NCBI GenBank assembly: GCA_013426805.1
Contig: JACDZG010000014.1
Span: 1-64,000 of the forward strand
Reading direction: 5' to 3'
From: Chromatiaceae bacterium
Lineage (GTDB): Bacteria; Pseudomonadota; Gammaproteobacteria; Chromatiales; Chromatiaceae
DNA length: 64,000 nucleotides
Positions 18,736-27,785 of this stretch are shown piece by piece; position 1 is the first letter of the stretch; the number at the start of each line of letters is the position of its first letter. Made by a program: the position numbers and the translations under genes. The notes below the pieces were generated by a model. That model was not told the origin of the DNA. It saw only the letters and a list, made by a program, of their open reading frames with translations, and did no database searches.

Positions 18736-19413
18736 ATGAAACGGCTTGCCCTGCTGTTGCCCATTGTCGCTTTGGTCGCAGCCTTCTTCGCCTTCGGGCT
18801 GCATCATCATCTGACGCTCGACGCCTTCCACGCCAGTCACGACCGCTTCGATGGCTGGTACGCCCAGCAGCCCTGGCTGGTGGTCGGCGGCTATTTCGCC
18901 ATCTTCGTGGTGGTGACGCTGTTTTTACCGATCGCGGCGCTGATGACCGTGATCGCCGGTGCCTTGTTCGGTTTCTGGAAGGGCGTGCTGATCGCCTCGT
19001 TCGCTGCCGCGTTGGCGGCGGTGCTGGCTTTCTGGCTGTCCCGCTTCATCCTGCACGACAGCATCCAGCGCTACTTCGGCGAGCGGCTGGCTGCCGTCAA
19101 TGCCGGGGTGGCGCGGGATGGTCCCTTCTATCTCTTTTCCATGCGGCTGGTGCCGGTGATTCCCTTCTTCATCATCAACATGGTGATGGGGCTGACGCCG
19201 ATGCAGAGCCGCACATTTTACTGGGTGACGCAACTCGGCATGCTGGCCGGCATCCTGGTTTACGTGAATGCCGGTACCCAGTTGGCCGAGGTCGAGCAGT
19301 TGTCCGACGTGTTTTCGCCGGACCTGATCGCGTCACTGGCCCTGTTGGGTATCCTGCCGCTCCTGGGCAAGAAGGTTCTGGGTCTGCTGCGTCGGCGTCT
19401 GCGGCCCGGCTGA
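18736..19413 (+). CDS. TVP38/TMEM64 (VTT-domain) membrane protein
   Basis: 225 residues with about six membrane segments. The VTT/SNARE-associated motifs are present: FLPIAALMTVIAGALFGFWKG, the middle ASFAAALAAVLAFWLSR, and the phosphate-lipid site region FYLFSMRLVPVIPFFIIN. The family belongs to the DedA-like scramblases and transporters of the inner membrane; the physiological substrate is unknown. Its last 81 bp overlap antiparallel with the end of the AI-2E-type permease gene. Confidence 0.85.
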   Translation: MKRLALLLPIVALVAAFFAFGLHHHLTLDAFHASHDRFDGWYAQQPWLVVGGYFAIFVVVTLFLPIAALMTVIAGALFGFWKGVLIASFAAALAAVLAFWLSRFILHDSIQRYFGERLAAVNAGVARDGPFYLFSMRLVPVIPFFIINMVMGLTPMQSRTFYWVTQLGMLAGILVYVNAGTQLAEVEQLSDVFSPDLIASLALLGILPLLGKKVLGLLRRRLRPG

Positions 19414-20472
19414 GCCGTCGCCTGATGCGGGCGGCGCGTCCGGCGCGAGATCCGGGCCGAGCAGGATGGCGATGGGGCGGGTCAGCGGGCTGGCATCCAG
19501 GGCGATGATGAGCACCATGGTCAGCGGTACCGACAGGAAGACCCCGATGGTCCCGAACACAAAGCCCCAGAACAGCAGCGAGAGGAACACGGCCAGGGTG
19601 GAGATCCCGAGTCCGCGGCCCATGAAGCGGGGTTCCAGGATGCTGCCGATGGCGGTGTTGACGACCAGATAACCCAGGGCGACCAGCAAGGTGGTTTGCA
19701 GGTCGGTCTGCACCAGGGCCAGTAGAATGGCCGGAACGGCCATCAGGATGGAGCCGACGAAGGGGACGAAGTTCAGCAGGAAGGCGAGCAAAGCCCAGAG
19801 CATGGCGAAGTCGAGACCCAGATACCACAGCCAGATCCAGATGAAAAAGGCGGTGGCCAGGCTCGCCAGCGTCTTGATGATCATGTACTGATTGATCGAC
19901 GACAGCATTTTCTCGATACGGGCATCCGCCTCCGGTGTGATCGCGAATGCCGCCTTGAGCTTGGCGGGCATGCCGGCGGCTTCCAGCAGGATGAAAATGA
20001 CGGTGAACAGGACCAGCAGGCCGGTGGAGAAGATGCCGCTCGCGTTGGAAAGGAAAGAGCGGGTCAGGCCCATGGCCAAGTTCGGGTCCAGCAGGTCGGG
20101 CACGGCCTCGCGGGAGTTGGGCATGCCGACGCCTTCCAGCCAGGTGCCGAATTCATCACTCAGCAGCATGAGCCGTTCCTGGTAACTCGGCAGGCTATCT
20201 CGGAAGCCTTCCAGTGCCCCCGTCGTGGCCAAGGCAAACAGGCTGCCGAAATCCAGCAGGATAAAGCCGATGACCAGCAGCGCCAGCCACTTGGGCGCAC
20301 CGTACTTGCGCATGAAGCGCAGTGGCGGAGTGGCGACCACCGCGATGAACATGGCGAGCAGGACGGGACCGAGTAAGGATGATGCCAGCTGCAGGCCAAC
20401 CACGATGATCACGAAGGCCGCGGCGACCAGGAGGCCGCGTGCGGGTGGACTGAAACCGCTGTCAGTGTTCAT
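19333..20472 (-). CDS. AI-2E transporter-family (PerM/YdiK-like) permease
   Basis: 379 residues from the ATG at 20472. Eight or so membrane segments surround a periplasmic middle part. Family hallmarks are LLNFVPFVGSILMAVPAILLA and the late run VNTAIGSILEPRFMGRGLG followed by LFWGFVFGTIGVFLSVPLT. Members act as efflux or antiport proteins; the autoinducer-2 label is historical and the substrate here is unknown. The C-terminal tail (after residue 345, rich in P, A, Q and T) is encoded in the 81-bp antisense overlap with the VTT gene. Confidence 0.85.
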   Translation of the reverse strand: MNTDSGFSPPARGLLVAAAFVIIVVGLQLASSLLGPVLLAMFIAVVATPPLRFMRKYGAPKWLALLVIGFILLDFGSLFALATTGALEGFRDSLPSYQERLMLLSDEFGTWLEGVGMPNSREAVPDLLDPNLAMGLTRSFLSNASGIFSTGLLVLFTVIFILLEAAGMPAKLKAAFAITPEADARIEKMLSSINQYMIIKTLASLATAFFIWIWLWYLGLDFAMLWALLAFLLNFVPFVGSILMAVPAILLALVQTDLQTTLLVALGYLVVNTAIGSILEPRFMGRGLGISTLAVFLSLLFWGFVFGTIGVFLSVPLTMVLIIALDASPLTRPIAILLGPDLAPDAPPASGDGSAGPQTPTQQTQNLLAQERQDTQQGQ

Positions 20473-20527
20473 TGTTGGGTTCTCTCGTGTTGCTGGGAGG
20501 TACGGAATGATCCGGCAATCGCCTAAC

Positions 20528-21886
20528 TTACAACTCGGTGGCGTCGCGCAGGCTCTGGAAGAGGTCGATATCCCAGGCGACCAGGTCGCGGCGGATGGCA
20601 TCCGCGCTGGCGCGGGGCAGCAGTCGGGCCAGGTCTTCCCCGGTGACCACGCCGACGATCTCACCTGGGACGCTGCGCGCGTATTGGAGTGTATGCCAGG
20701 CCATGATTGCAGCACCCACCCCGGTCGGATACGAGATGTAGGTCGCTCCGGCGTAGGGCGATCCCAGCAGCCCCTGATAGCGGTGATAACTGAGGCCCAG
20801 GGTTTCGACCACCGTCTGGCGATCGTTGCGGACCGTTTCGGAGACCCGGATTTCGGCGGCGGCGCAAAAGTGCGTGCGGCGGATGACGCCGTTGCGCAGC
20901 AGTTCCTCGATCCGCCGGGGCCGCTGCATGCCGGGCAGGATCGCCCGCACCATCGCCTCGACCGTCAATTCCGGCTGATCCGGCAGGGTTTGTTTAGAGA
21001 GCAGGTTGAGCTGAAAGAGGGCCTTCACCAGCTCCACCTCGGAGCCCCCGGTATAGACCCCGATGGTCGGAATTTCGGGGAAGGCCCGATGCAGTGAGAG
21101 CAGTTCTTCCTGATAGAGCGGATACTGGCGGGTCGGCCGCGGCTCATTCGGAAAGGCGTAATAGCGCGCCATGCCGAAGGGCGCCATGACCTGCATACGG
21201 CCGTCGATCAGGGTTCGCGGACGCGCCGCCAGTTCATCGAGCGCGGTCAGCGGCGACCAGGAAAAGACCACCGAGTCGGCCTCGATGTCTTCGAGCAGGT
21301 ACAGATCCACGCGCTCGATCTCGAGTTCATAACGCCCGGCGGCGAGAAGTTCGTGGATGCAGCCGCCGATCAGGAAATCGGTCACGCCGGGCGAGATACC
21401 CTGATTGATCAGCGCGGCCACCCCGCGCTCGCGCAGCGCCGCGTCATGATCATATTGGGCGAAGGTCAGGGTGCGGTCGGTTCGCTCGTTATACATCTCG
21501 GCGGCGAGATCCACCGTATGAGCGCCGAGGCGAATCCCCAGTTCGATGATCGGACAATTGAACTCGGGCAGAGCGGCGTTCACCAGCAACGCGGCGCCGG
21601 CGATTTCGGTGTCGTGGGCGGCCGCACCGGCGAAGATCGGGGCGAAGTCCGGCAGGCCGATGAAGCGGATCCGGTCAAACAACCGTTCGGCGTGGAAGAG
21701 CGCATCCCGCGCTCCCGCCGGGTCGATGGTATAGACGACGAAACGCACCGGGACGTCGTCGCGTTCGGCCAGTTCAGCAAGACAGATCAGCAGATTGGAC
21801 CCGACCGCGCCCAGGCCGAAGAAGACGATCTTGAGCGGGTCGCAAGGGCCTGAGGCGGTCGATCCGGGGGGGTCGGTTGGGGACAT
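20528..21886 (-). CDS. Saccharopine dehydrogenase-family NAD(P)-binding protein
   Basis: 452 residues. The ATG at 21886 has a good ribosome site (gaggag six bases upstream) and is preferred over an upstream ATG at 21925. A Rossmann fold opens the protein (IVFFGLGAVGSNLLICLAEL); the substrate domain includes ALINQGISPGVTDFLIGG and ISYPTGVGAAIMAWHTLQY, typical of the Lys9/carboxynorspermidine-synthase-like superfamily. The specific reaction cannot be told from sequence; a lysine, polyamine or opine-type reductive condensation is possible. No pathway partner lies nearby. Confidence 0.7.
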   Translation of the reverse strand: MSPTDPPGSTASGPCDPLKIVFFGLGAVGSNLLICLAELAERDDVPVRFVVYTIDPAGARDALFHAERLFDRIRFIGLPDFAPIFAGAAAHDTEIAGAALLVNAALPEFNCPIIELGIRLGAHTVDLAAEMYNERTDRTLTFAQYDHDAALRERGVAALINQGISPGVTDFLIGGCIHELLAAGRYELEIERVDLYLLEDIEADSVVFSWSPLTALDELAARPRTLIDGRMQVMAPFGMARYYAFPNEPRPTRQYPLYQEELLSLHRAFPEIPTIGVYTGGSEVELVKALFQLNLLSKQTLPDQPELTVEAMVRAILPGMQRPRRIEELLRNGVIRRTHFCAAAEIRVSETVRNDRQTVVETLGLSYHRYQGLLGSPYAGATYISYPTGVGAAIMAWHTLQYARSVPGEIVGVVTGEDLARLLPRASADAIRRDLVAWDIDLFQSLRDATEL

Positions 21887-22001
21887 CGCGATCTCCTCGA
21901 TCAGGTGTTGGATGCAGACCCGCATCGCGGCGTTCGGCCGCAGGGCTGGTCGGCGTAGTTTACGCGCAGGTGCGCACCGCGGGCAGTGCGTGGCTTAACG
22001 T

Positions 22002-23039
22002 TCAATTCTGCTCCCAGGCACGCAGTGCGGCGATGACGTGGGGGATCGCCGGCGGTTGCGGGTCGCCGGGGAGGTAGCGCCGGAACATGCCGCGGTGCGA
22101 GGCTTCCACGATGATCGGCGGCGTCGCCGCCGGGAGGGCGAGCGACTCCAGGGTGACCACGCCATCGCCCAGCCCGTCGGCGAGGCTGGACCACCAGGCG
22201 TCGAGTGTCTCCCCGAGTTCCGCGGATCGGGTGTCGGCCGCCGCCTGAGCGATGCCCGCGCGCCACTGCGACTCCGGCGGCAGGAGGACCCCGCCGATCA
22301 GCAGCACGGGCACCTCCCGCGGCCAGGGCCGGGCGTTCAGTTCAGTCAGGAAGTCGCTGCCGGGACGCAGGTCGATCTTGGCCTCGCCGGTGCCGTCGCG
22401 CAGCGCGGCGAAGAGTGAGTACCGGCGATCCGTGCCGAAATGGAACTGGTCGCGCAACTCGAGCCAGACGCGTAAGCGCGCCCACTCGGACCCGTGGTTG
22501 GGCGTCGCGCCGAGGATGACGCCGCGCACCGGCGGCCCGGCGACCCGCGCCGGCAGACCAACGGGATGACGCCAGCGGGAGACGAAGTCCCGAATCACGA
22601 GTCCGCCCATGCTGTGGCCCACGAGCACGACGGGTTGGTTCGCCGGGAGCGTCGGCCAGTGCTCAGCCAGGTAGGCGGTGTCGCGGTCGATGCCCTGATC
22701 ATTGGGATAGCGGAATTCCCAGACCGTGGCGCCGACCGCGTCCAGGGCGGGGATCAGGTCGTTCCAGATGGTGCCCGGCTCGTCGAGCCCGTGCACCAGG
22801 ACGACATGGGCTGCGGCGGCGGCACCCGGTTCGGTCCGCGGATGCAATCCGTGCCAGCCATCGTTGGCGGCCATCTGATCGGGAAACCACTGCTCCAGAT
22901 GGTCGTGGACGAGCACCCGCAGCCGCCGCTCCGCGCGCGGATGATCCTCGGCCCACCAGGTCCAGAGCGCGGCCAGCACCGCGATCAAGATCAAGACGCC
23001 GGTAATCCGCCATTGCCGTTGAGATGACCCTTTAACCAT
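22002..23039 (-). CDS. Membrane-anchored alpha/beta hydrolase (lipase-like)
   Basis: 345 residues with an N-terminal anchor (ITGVLILIAVLAALWTWW). The fold is shown by VVLVHGLDEPGTIW (oxyanion HG), the nucleophile elbow VLVGHSMGGLVIRDF and, late, a candidate acid and the histidine in VEASHRGMFRR. It resembles the PGAP1/triacylglycerol lipase-like group of periplasmic-facing hydrolases. The substrate is unknown. It is transcribed alone, 115 bp from the preceding dehydrogenase gene. Confidence 0.72.
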   Translation of the reverse strand: MVKGSSQRQWRITGVLILIAVLAALWTWWAEDHPRAERRLRVLVHDHLEQWFPDQMAANDGWHGLHPRTEPGAAAAAHVVLVHGLDEPGTIWNDLIPALDAVGATVWEFRYPNDQGIDRDTAYLAEHWPTLPANQPVVLVGHSMGGLVIRDFVSRWRHPVGLPARVAGPPVRGVILGATPNHGSEWARLRVWLELRDQFHFGTDRRYSLFAALRDGTGEAKIDLRPGSDFLTELNARPWPREVPVLLIGGVLLPPESQWRAGIAQAAADTRSAELGETLDAWWSSLADGLGDGVVTLESLALPAATPPIIVEASHRGMFRRYLPGDPQPPAIPHVIAALRAWEQN

Positions 23040-23156
23040 CTGCGATTCCCCACCCCCCTACCCAGGTCGTCTGTCTATCCTACAGGCTTGGAACGAACCG
23101 GGGCGAGTGCGGTACCCTAGCGCCCCCAGACTTAAGCCAAGGCATCCAGGTGCGCT

Positions 23157-23687
23157 ATGTCCGATCCCCTGTCCCCCGCCCGGCCTGACTCGCTATCCGA
23201 TCAGGTTGTCCGTCCCGGCAAGTACGTCAGTTTGACCTACAGCATTGCCGACACCCAGGGGAGCATTCTCGAGCAGACCGATCTGCCGGTCGGCTACATC
23301 CATGGCGGCCGGACCGAGTTGATCGGCGGCATGGATGCGGCAGTCAGCGGCAAGTGCGCCGGCGATCAGGTGGATCTGATGCTCACCCCGGAGGACGGCT
23401 TCGGACCCCATGACCCGAACCTGACCTTTACCGATTCACTGGACAACGTCCCGCCCGAATTTCATTTCGTGGGCGCTGAGGTCCAGATGCAGAACGACAG
23501 CGGTGACGTTCGCACCTTCTATGTCACCCGCATCGGCGAGGGAACCTTGACCGTCGACGGCAATCATCCGCTCGCCGGTAAGTCGCTCAAGGTCCACGTC
23601 TGGATCAAAGACGTGCGTGATCCGACCGCGGCTGAGTTGAGTCAGGATGGTCTGGCCGGCGCCCTGCCGGGCAGCGCACTGCACTGA
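23157..23687 (+). CDS. SlyD-like FKBP-type peptidyl-prolyl isomerase
   Basis: 176 residues. It has the FKBP/SlyD arrangement: VRPGKYVSLTYSIAD, YIHGGRTELIGGMDAAVSG, the acidic run LMLTPEDGFG before the inserted chaperone (IF) domain, then DGNHPLAGKSLKVHVWIKDVRD closing the catalytic domain. The histidine- and cysteine-rich metal-binding tail of E. coli SlyD is missing, so a nickel-chaperone role is not supported. It is a cytoplasmic folding helper located 59 bp upstream of glmU. Confidence 0.85.
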   Translation: MSDPLSPARPDSLSDQVVRPGKYVSLTYSIADTQGSILEQTDLPVGYIHGGRTELIGGMDAAVSGKCAGDQVDLMLTPEDGFGPHDPNLTFTDSLDNVPPEFHFVGAEVQMQNDSGDVRTFYVTRIGEGTLTVDGNHPLAGKSLKVHVWIKDVRDPTAAELSQDGLAGALPGSALH

Positions 23688-23746
23688 TTTGCGCCGCAAC
23701 ACCGGGCCGCGTCAACGCATCAACCACTGCGCGAGGAATCTCACAC

Positions 23747-25117
23747 ATGAAGCTCGGCGTCATCATCCTGGCCGCCGGAATGGGCAAGCGCATGCACTCC
23801 GATCTGCCCAAAGTTCTGCACCCTTTGGCCGGCCGGCCGCTGTTGGGTCATGTGCTGGACGCCGCAACCGCTCTCGGGGCCGCCGCGACCGTGGTGGTCT
23901 ATGGCCACGGGGGTGAACAGGTGCGCGCCGCGCTGGCCGCCCGCGCCTGTACGTGGGTGGAGCAGGCCGAACAACTCGGGACCGGCCATGCCGTGATGCA
24001 GGCGATGCCCGCGGTGGCTGACATGGACCGTGTGCTGGTGCTTTACGGCGATGTGCCCCTGGTCGATGCGAACACCCTGAAGCGTCTGATCGATGCTGCC
24101 GCCGACACCAGTCTCGGCATCCTCACCGCCATGATGGATGACCCGACCGGTTATGGCCGGATCATCCGCGATGCAACCGGGTGCATCCTGCGCAGCGTCG
24201 AACAGAAGGACGGGACGCCGGATGAGTTGGCGGTGCGCGAGGCCAACACTGGTTTTCTGGTGGCGGACCGTGCCCGGCTCGACGCCTGGCTCGGGCAGCT
24301 CACCAACGCCAATGTTCAGGGCGAGTACTATCTCACCGATATCATCGGCATGGCGGCGGCCGACGGGGTGCGGGTCGCGAGCGTCCAGCCGCTGACCATC
24401 GAAGAAGTCTCCGGGGTCAATGACCGGCTGCAACTCGCGGCCCTGGAGCGCTTTCACCAACAGCGCCTGGCGGCGGATCTGATGCGCAATGGGGTCACCC
24501 TGGCCGACCCGGCGCGGCTCGATATCCGCGGCCGTCTGACCGCGGGGCGCGACTGCTTCGTCGACATTAACCTGATTTGCGAGGGCGAGGTGCAGCTCGG
24601 CGACGGCGTGCGCATCGGACCCAATTGCGTGATCCGTGACAGCCATATCGGCGCCGGGACCGAAGTCTTCGCAAACTGCGTTATCGAGGGTGCCGAGGTC
24701 GGCGCTGGGGCGCGCATCGGCCCGTTCGCACGCCTGCGGCCGGAAGCCCGGCTCGCGGCTGACACCCACATCGGCAACTTCGTCGAGATCAAGAAGGCCG
24801 ACATCGGTGTCGGCAGCAAGGTCAACCATTTGACCTATGTGGGCGATGCCCAGATCGGTGCCGGGGTGAATGTGGGCGCGGGCACCATTACCTGCAACTA
24901 CGACGGGGCGAATAAGTTTGTCACCGTCATCGGAGACGGTGCCTTCATCGGCTCCAATACGGCGCTGGTCGCTCCGGTGACCGTCGGTGCCGGGGCGACC
25001 ATCGGGGCCGGTTCGGTGATCAGTAAGGATGCGCCGCCCGGCCAATTGACGGTCACCCGTGCCCGTCAGGCGACCATCCCCGGCTGGCAGCGGCCCAAGA
25101 AGTTGCCGAAGGTCTGA
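23747..25117 (+). CDS. glmU: Bifunctional N-acetylglucosamine-1-phosphate uridyltransferase/glucosamine-1-phosphate acetyltransferase
   Basis: 456 residues, the normal length. The uridyltransferase domain starts with [20 protein letters not shown] and contains [11 protein letters not shown] and VLYGDVPL. The left-handed beta-helix acetyltransferase domain shows hexapeptide repeats and the conserved [10 protein letters not shown], then [11 protein letters not shown] and [11 protein letters not shown], with the catalytic histidine in NHLTY. It makes UDP-GlcNAc for murein and for the wecB product. glmS follows 101 bp downstream, separated by a repeat. Confidence 0.97.
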   Translation: MKLGVIILAAGMGKRMHSDLPKVLHPLAGRPLLGHVLDAATALGAAATVVVYGHGGEQVRAALAARACTWVEQAEQLGTGHAVMQAMPAVADMDRVLVLYGDVPLVDANTLKRLIDAAADTSLGILTAMMDDPTGYGRIIRDATGCILRSVEQKDGTPDELAVREANTGFLVADRARLDAWLGQLTNANVQGEYYLTDIIGMAAADGVRVASVQPLTIEEVSGVNDRLQLAALERFHQQRLAADLMRNGVTLADPARLDIRGRLTAGRDCFVDINLICEGEVQLGDGVRIGPNCVIRDSHIGAGTEVFANCVIEGAEVGAGARIGPFARLRPEARLAADTHIGNFVEIKKADIGVGSKVNHLTYVGDAQIGAGVNVGAGTITCNYDGANKFVTVIGDGAFIGSNTALVAPVTVGAGATIGAGSVISKDAPPGQLTVTRARQATIPGWQRPKKLPKV

Positions 25118-25131
25118 GGCGCGTTGCGGGC

Positions 25132-25183
25132 GTCCGGGGCTTCCGCCTTGGTCTGCGGGTGTCAAGGCTGAAGCCTTGGACTC
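25132..25183. repeat. Degenerate second copy of the nested palindrome
   Basis: The right arm (25163-25183, caaggctgaagccttggactc) is identical to the right arm of the element at 11690-11743. The left arm at 25132-25151 matches with three changes. It lies between glmU and glmS and is followed by a pyrimidine-rich tract (ttcttttctttc), so it could attenuate or end the glmU transcript. Confidence 0.65.
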
Positions 25184-25218
25184 CCGGCGTTCTTTTCTTT
25201 CATTGCGGAGTAACCACC

Positions 25219-27051
25219 ATGTGCGGCATCGTCGGTGCCATCGCCCAACGTCCGGTCGCGGCCATCCTGCTGGAGGGGCTGCGGCGCCTTGAGTACCGCG
25301 GTTATGACTCAGCGGGCATTGCGGTTCTGGACCAGATCGGCAAGCTCAATCGATTGCGCACCCTGGGCAAGGTGGCTCGCCTGCGCGACGAGGTTGCGGC
25401 CGCGCCGCTGGCGGGGACGCTCGGGATCGCCCACACCCGCTGGGCGACCCATGGCGAGCCCGCCGTGCGCAACGCCCACCCGCACATCTGTCGCGACCGC
25501 TGTGTTCTGGTCCACAATGGGATCATCGAGAATCACGAGGAACTGCGCCGCGAGCAGAAGGCGGCCGGACACCGTTTTACCTCCGAAACCGATACGGAGG
25601 TGGTGGTCCACGCCGTCTATGACGAGCTGACCGCCGGTTACCCCCTGAGCGAGGCCGTGCGCCGGGCCACCGCACGCATGACCGGCGCTTTTGCGCTGGG
25701 CGTGATCGACACCCAGGATCCCGAACATCTGGTTGCCGCCCGTCAGGGCAGTCCACTGGTCATCGGCGTTGGCTTCGGCGAGCACTTCATCGCCTCCGAC
25801 GTCTTTGCCCTGTTGCCGGTCACCCATCGTTTTATCTTTCTGGAAGAAGGCGACATCGCGGAGCTGACCCGCGAGACGGTGCGGATCTGGAATCGCGATG
25901 GTGAACTGGTCAAGCGCCCGGTCAAGGAGTCCGCGGTCGCCGCGGACTCGGCGGAGCGTGGCGAGTACCGCCACTTCATGCTGAAGGAGATCTTCGAGCA
26001 GCCGCGCGCCATCGCCGATACGCTCGAGGGTCGGCTGGCCGGCAACCGGGTGTTGCCGGAAGGTTTCGGTAGCACCGCCCCGGACCTTTTTGCCCAGGTC
26101 AAGGCGGTCACCATCGTCGCTTGCGGCACCAGTTATCATGCCGGGCTGGTGGCGCGCTTCTGGCTGGAATCGTTGGCCGGGCTTCCCTGCACCGTGGAGG
26201 TGGCGAGCGAATACCGTTACCGCCGTCATGTGGTGCCCGAGTCCGCACTGTTCGTGACCATCTCGCAGTCCGGCGAGACGGCGGACACCCTGGCTGCCCT
26301 GCGGATCGCCAAGGAGTCCGGCTATGCCACGACGCTTGCCATCTGCAATGTCCCGGAGAGTTCGCTGGTGCGTGAGTCCGATCTGGTGCTCCTGACCCAT
26401 GCCGGCCCCGAGATCGGGGTGGCGTCCACCAAAGCCTTCACCACCCAGCTCATCGCGCTGTTGCTGCTGACTACCGCCCTGGGGCGCTATCACGGTCTGG
26501 ACGAGGCGGCCGAGGCGCGGATGGTTGCCCTGATGCGGTCGGTGCCGAGCAAAATGGAGCAGGTCCTGGCCCTGGATGACCGCATCGCCACCCTGGCCGA
26601 GCAGTTCGTCGACAAGCAGCACACCCTGTTCCTGGGGCGCGGGGAGCAATACCCGATCGCGATGGAAGGCGCGCTCAAGCTCAAGGAAATCTCCTACATC
26701 CATGCCGAGGCCTACCCGGCCGGCGAGCTCAAGCACGGTCCGCTTGCCCTGATCGATGAGAACATGCCGGTGGTGGCCGTGGCACCGAACAACGCCCTTC
26801 TGGAAAAGCTCAAGTCGAATCTGGAGGAGGTGCGCGCCCGCGGCGGGCAACTCTTCGTCTTCGCCGATTTCGCCGTTCCGCTCATGGAGGAGTCAGGGGT
26901 GACCGTGATCCGGCTGCCGGAGACTGATGACCTGATCGACCCCCTGATCTTCACCATTCCGATGCAACTGCTCGCCTACCATGTCGCGGTGCTGAAGGGC
27001 ACCGACGTGGATCAGCCGCGCAACCTCGCCAAGTCGGTGACGGTCGAATAA
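25219..27051 (+). CDS. glmS: Glutamine-fructose-6-phosphate aminotransferase (isomerizing)
   Basis: 610 residues beginning MCGIVGAI, where Cys2 becomes the catalytic N-terminal cysteine of the glutaminase domain; an upstream in-frame ATG was rejected for that reason. Further motifs are [10 protein letters not shown] and [12 protein letters not shown]. The two SIS sugar-phosphate domains carry [20 protein letters not shown] and [15 protein letters not shown], and the end reads [28 protein letters not shown]. It feeds glucosamine-6-phosphate to GlmM and GlmU. No glmS ribozyme is expected or seen. Confidence 0.97.
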   Translation: MCGIVGAIAQRPVAAILLEGLRRLEYRGYDSAGIAVLDQIGKLNRLRTLGKVARLRDEVAAAPLAGTLGIAHTRWATHGEPAVRNAHPHICRDRCVLVHNGIIENHEELRREQKAAGHRFTSETDTEVVVHAVYDELTAGYPLSEAVRRATARMTGAFALGVIDTQDPEHLVAARQGSPLVIGVGFGEHFIASDVFALLPVTHRFIFLEEGDIAELTRETVRIWNRDGELVKRPVKESAVAADSAERGEYRHFMLKEIFEQPRAIADTLEGRLAGNRVLPEGFGSTAPDLFAQVKAVTIVACGTSYHAGLVARFWLESLAGLPCTVEVASEYRYRRHVVPESALFVTISQSGETADTLAALRIAKESGYATTLAICNVPESSLVRESDLVLLTHAGPEIGVASTKAFTTQLIALLLLTTALGRYHGLDEAAEARMVALMRSVPSKMEQVLALDDRIATLAEQFVDKQHTLFLGRGEQYPIAMEGALKLKEISYIHAEAYPAGELKHGPLALIDENMPVVAVAPNNALLEKLKSNLEEVRARGGQLFVFADFAVPLMEESGVTVIRLPETDDLIDPLIFTIPMQLLAYHVAVLKGTDVDQPRNLAKSVTVE

Positions 27052-27067
27052 TGATCGGCAGCGGGCC

Positions 27068-27457
27068 ATGAATCTCATCGCCGTCCTGGCCGTGTTCTCC
27101 GGGGCGGGTCTGGGTGCCTTGCTGCGCTGGGGATTGGGGCTGCGGCTCAATCCCATCGTTCCTTCCTTGCCGTTGGGAACCCTGGCCGCCAACCTCCTGG
27201 GCGGCTTGCTGGTGGGCTTTGCCGTGGCCTGGATGGCGCGCCATCCGGGTCTCCCGCCGGAGTTGCGGCTTTTCGTCATCACCGGTTTTCTCGGCGGACT
27301 CACGACCTTTTCGACCTTTTCCGCTGAAGTGGTGACCATGCTCGCGCGGGGCGAGTACGGCTGGGGCCTCGCCACCGCGGGTGTTCACCTGGCCGGTTCA
27401 CTGGTGTTGACGGTCACCGGTATGGGTCTGGCTCACCTGCTGCTTGCGCGGGGCTGA
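27068..27457 (+). CDS. crcB: Fluoride ion exporter CrcB/Fluc
   Basis: 129 residues with four membrane segments. Fluc hallmarks are GAGLGALLRWGLGLRLN, the NLLGGLLVGF segment with its conserved asparagine, and GFLGGLTTFSTFSAEV, which carries the phenylalanine box and sodium-site residues. It functions as a dual-topology dimer that lets fluoride leave the cytoplasm. The gene lies 16 bp behind glmS. The gap is too short for a fluoride riboswitch, so it is probably co-transcribed with glmS. Confidence 0.93.
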   Translation: MNLIAVLAVFSGAGLGALLRWGLGLRLNPIVPSLPLGTLAANLLGGLLVGFAVAWMARHPGLPPELRLFVITGFLGGLTTFSTFSAEVVTMLARGEYGWGLATAGVHLAGSLVLTVTGMGLAHLLLARG

Positions 27458-27785
27458 TGGGGCCGCGATGCAGCTTCGTCGCGTCCGGATCATCCCGACT
27501 GATGCGCAGAGACCAGAAGCGGGCGATGTCTGCGCCGTCGGTGTGCGCAATGTCGGCGCCGGCGATTGAGACATCGCCAAAGATGTGATCGGTCCAGAAA
27601 ATGTGATCGGGTTGGCAACGTGACGCAACATTCTCTGGTTATACTTGGTATCAAAGTGTGCTTACCAAGAACGAGAGAAAGAGGGTCGGCAGATCGGTAA
27701 CAACCGAGCGCGGGCCACATCGCTATGCTAGGCTTGTCTTTGTGCCATAAGGCGCAGAGTGGTTCTGCCTGCTGGGACGTAGTCC
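27458..27785. other. Intergenic region before the DUF1631 gene
   Basis: 328 bp without a convincing gene. Plus-strand translation shows GVRNVGAGD, a stop, then DVIGPENVIGLAT and another stop, which may be a decayed coding remnant but is too short to name. The A/T-richer stretch at 27630-27690 is the likeliest place for the promoter of the next gene. Confidence 0.35.

Noticed and set aside
23741-25165. Minus-strand open frame of 474 codons opposite glmU
   Set aside because: Antisense shadow; hexapeptide periodicity of glmU read backwards.
25309-26850. Minus-strand open frame of 513 codons opposite glmS
   Set aside because: Antisense shadow of a conserved enzyme gene with no protein-family character.
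27458-27640. Possible coding remnant before the DUF1631 gene
   Set aside because: Interrupted by stops and too short to assign to a family.
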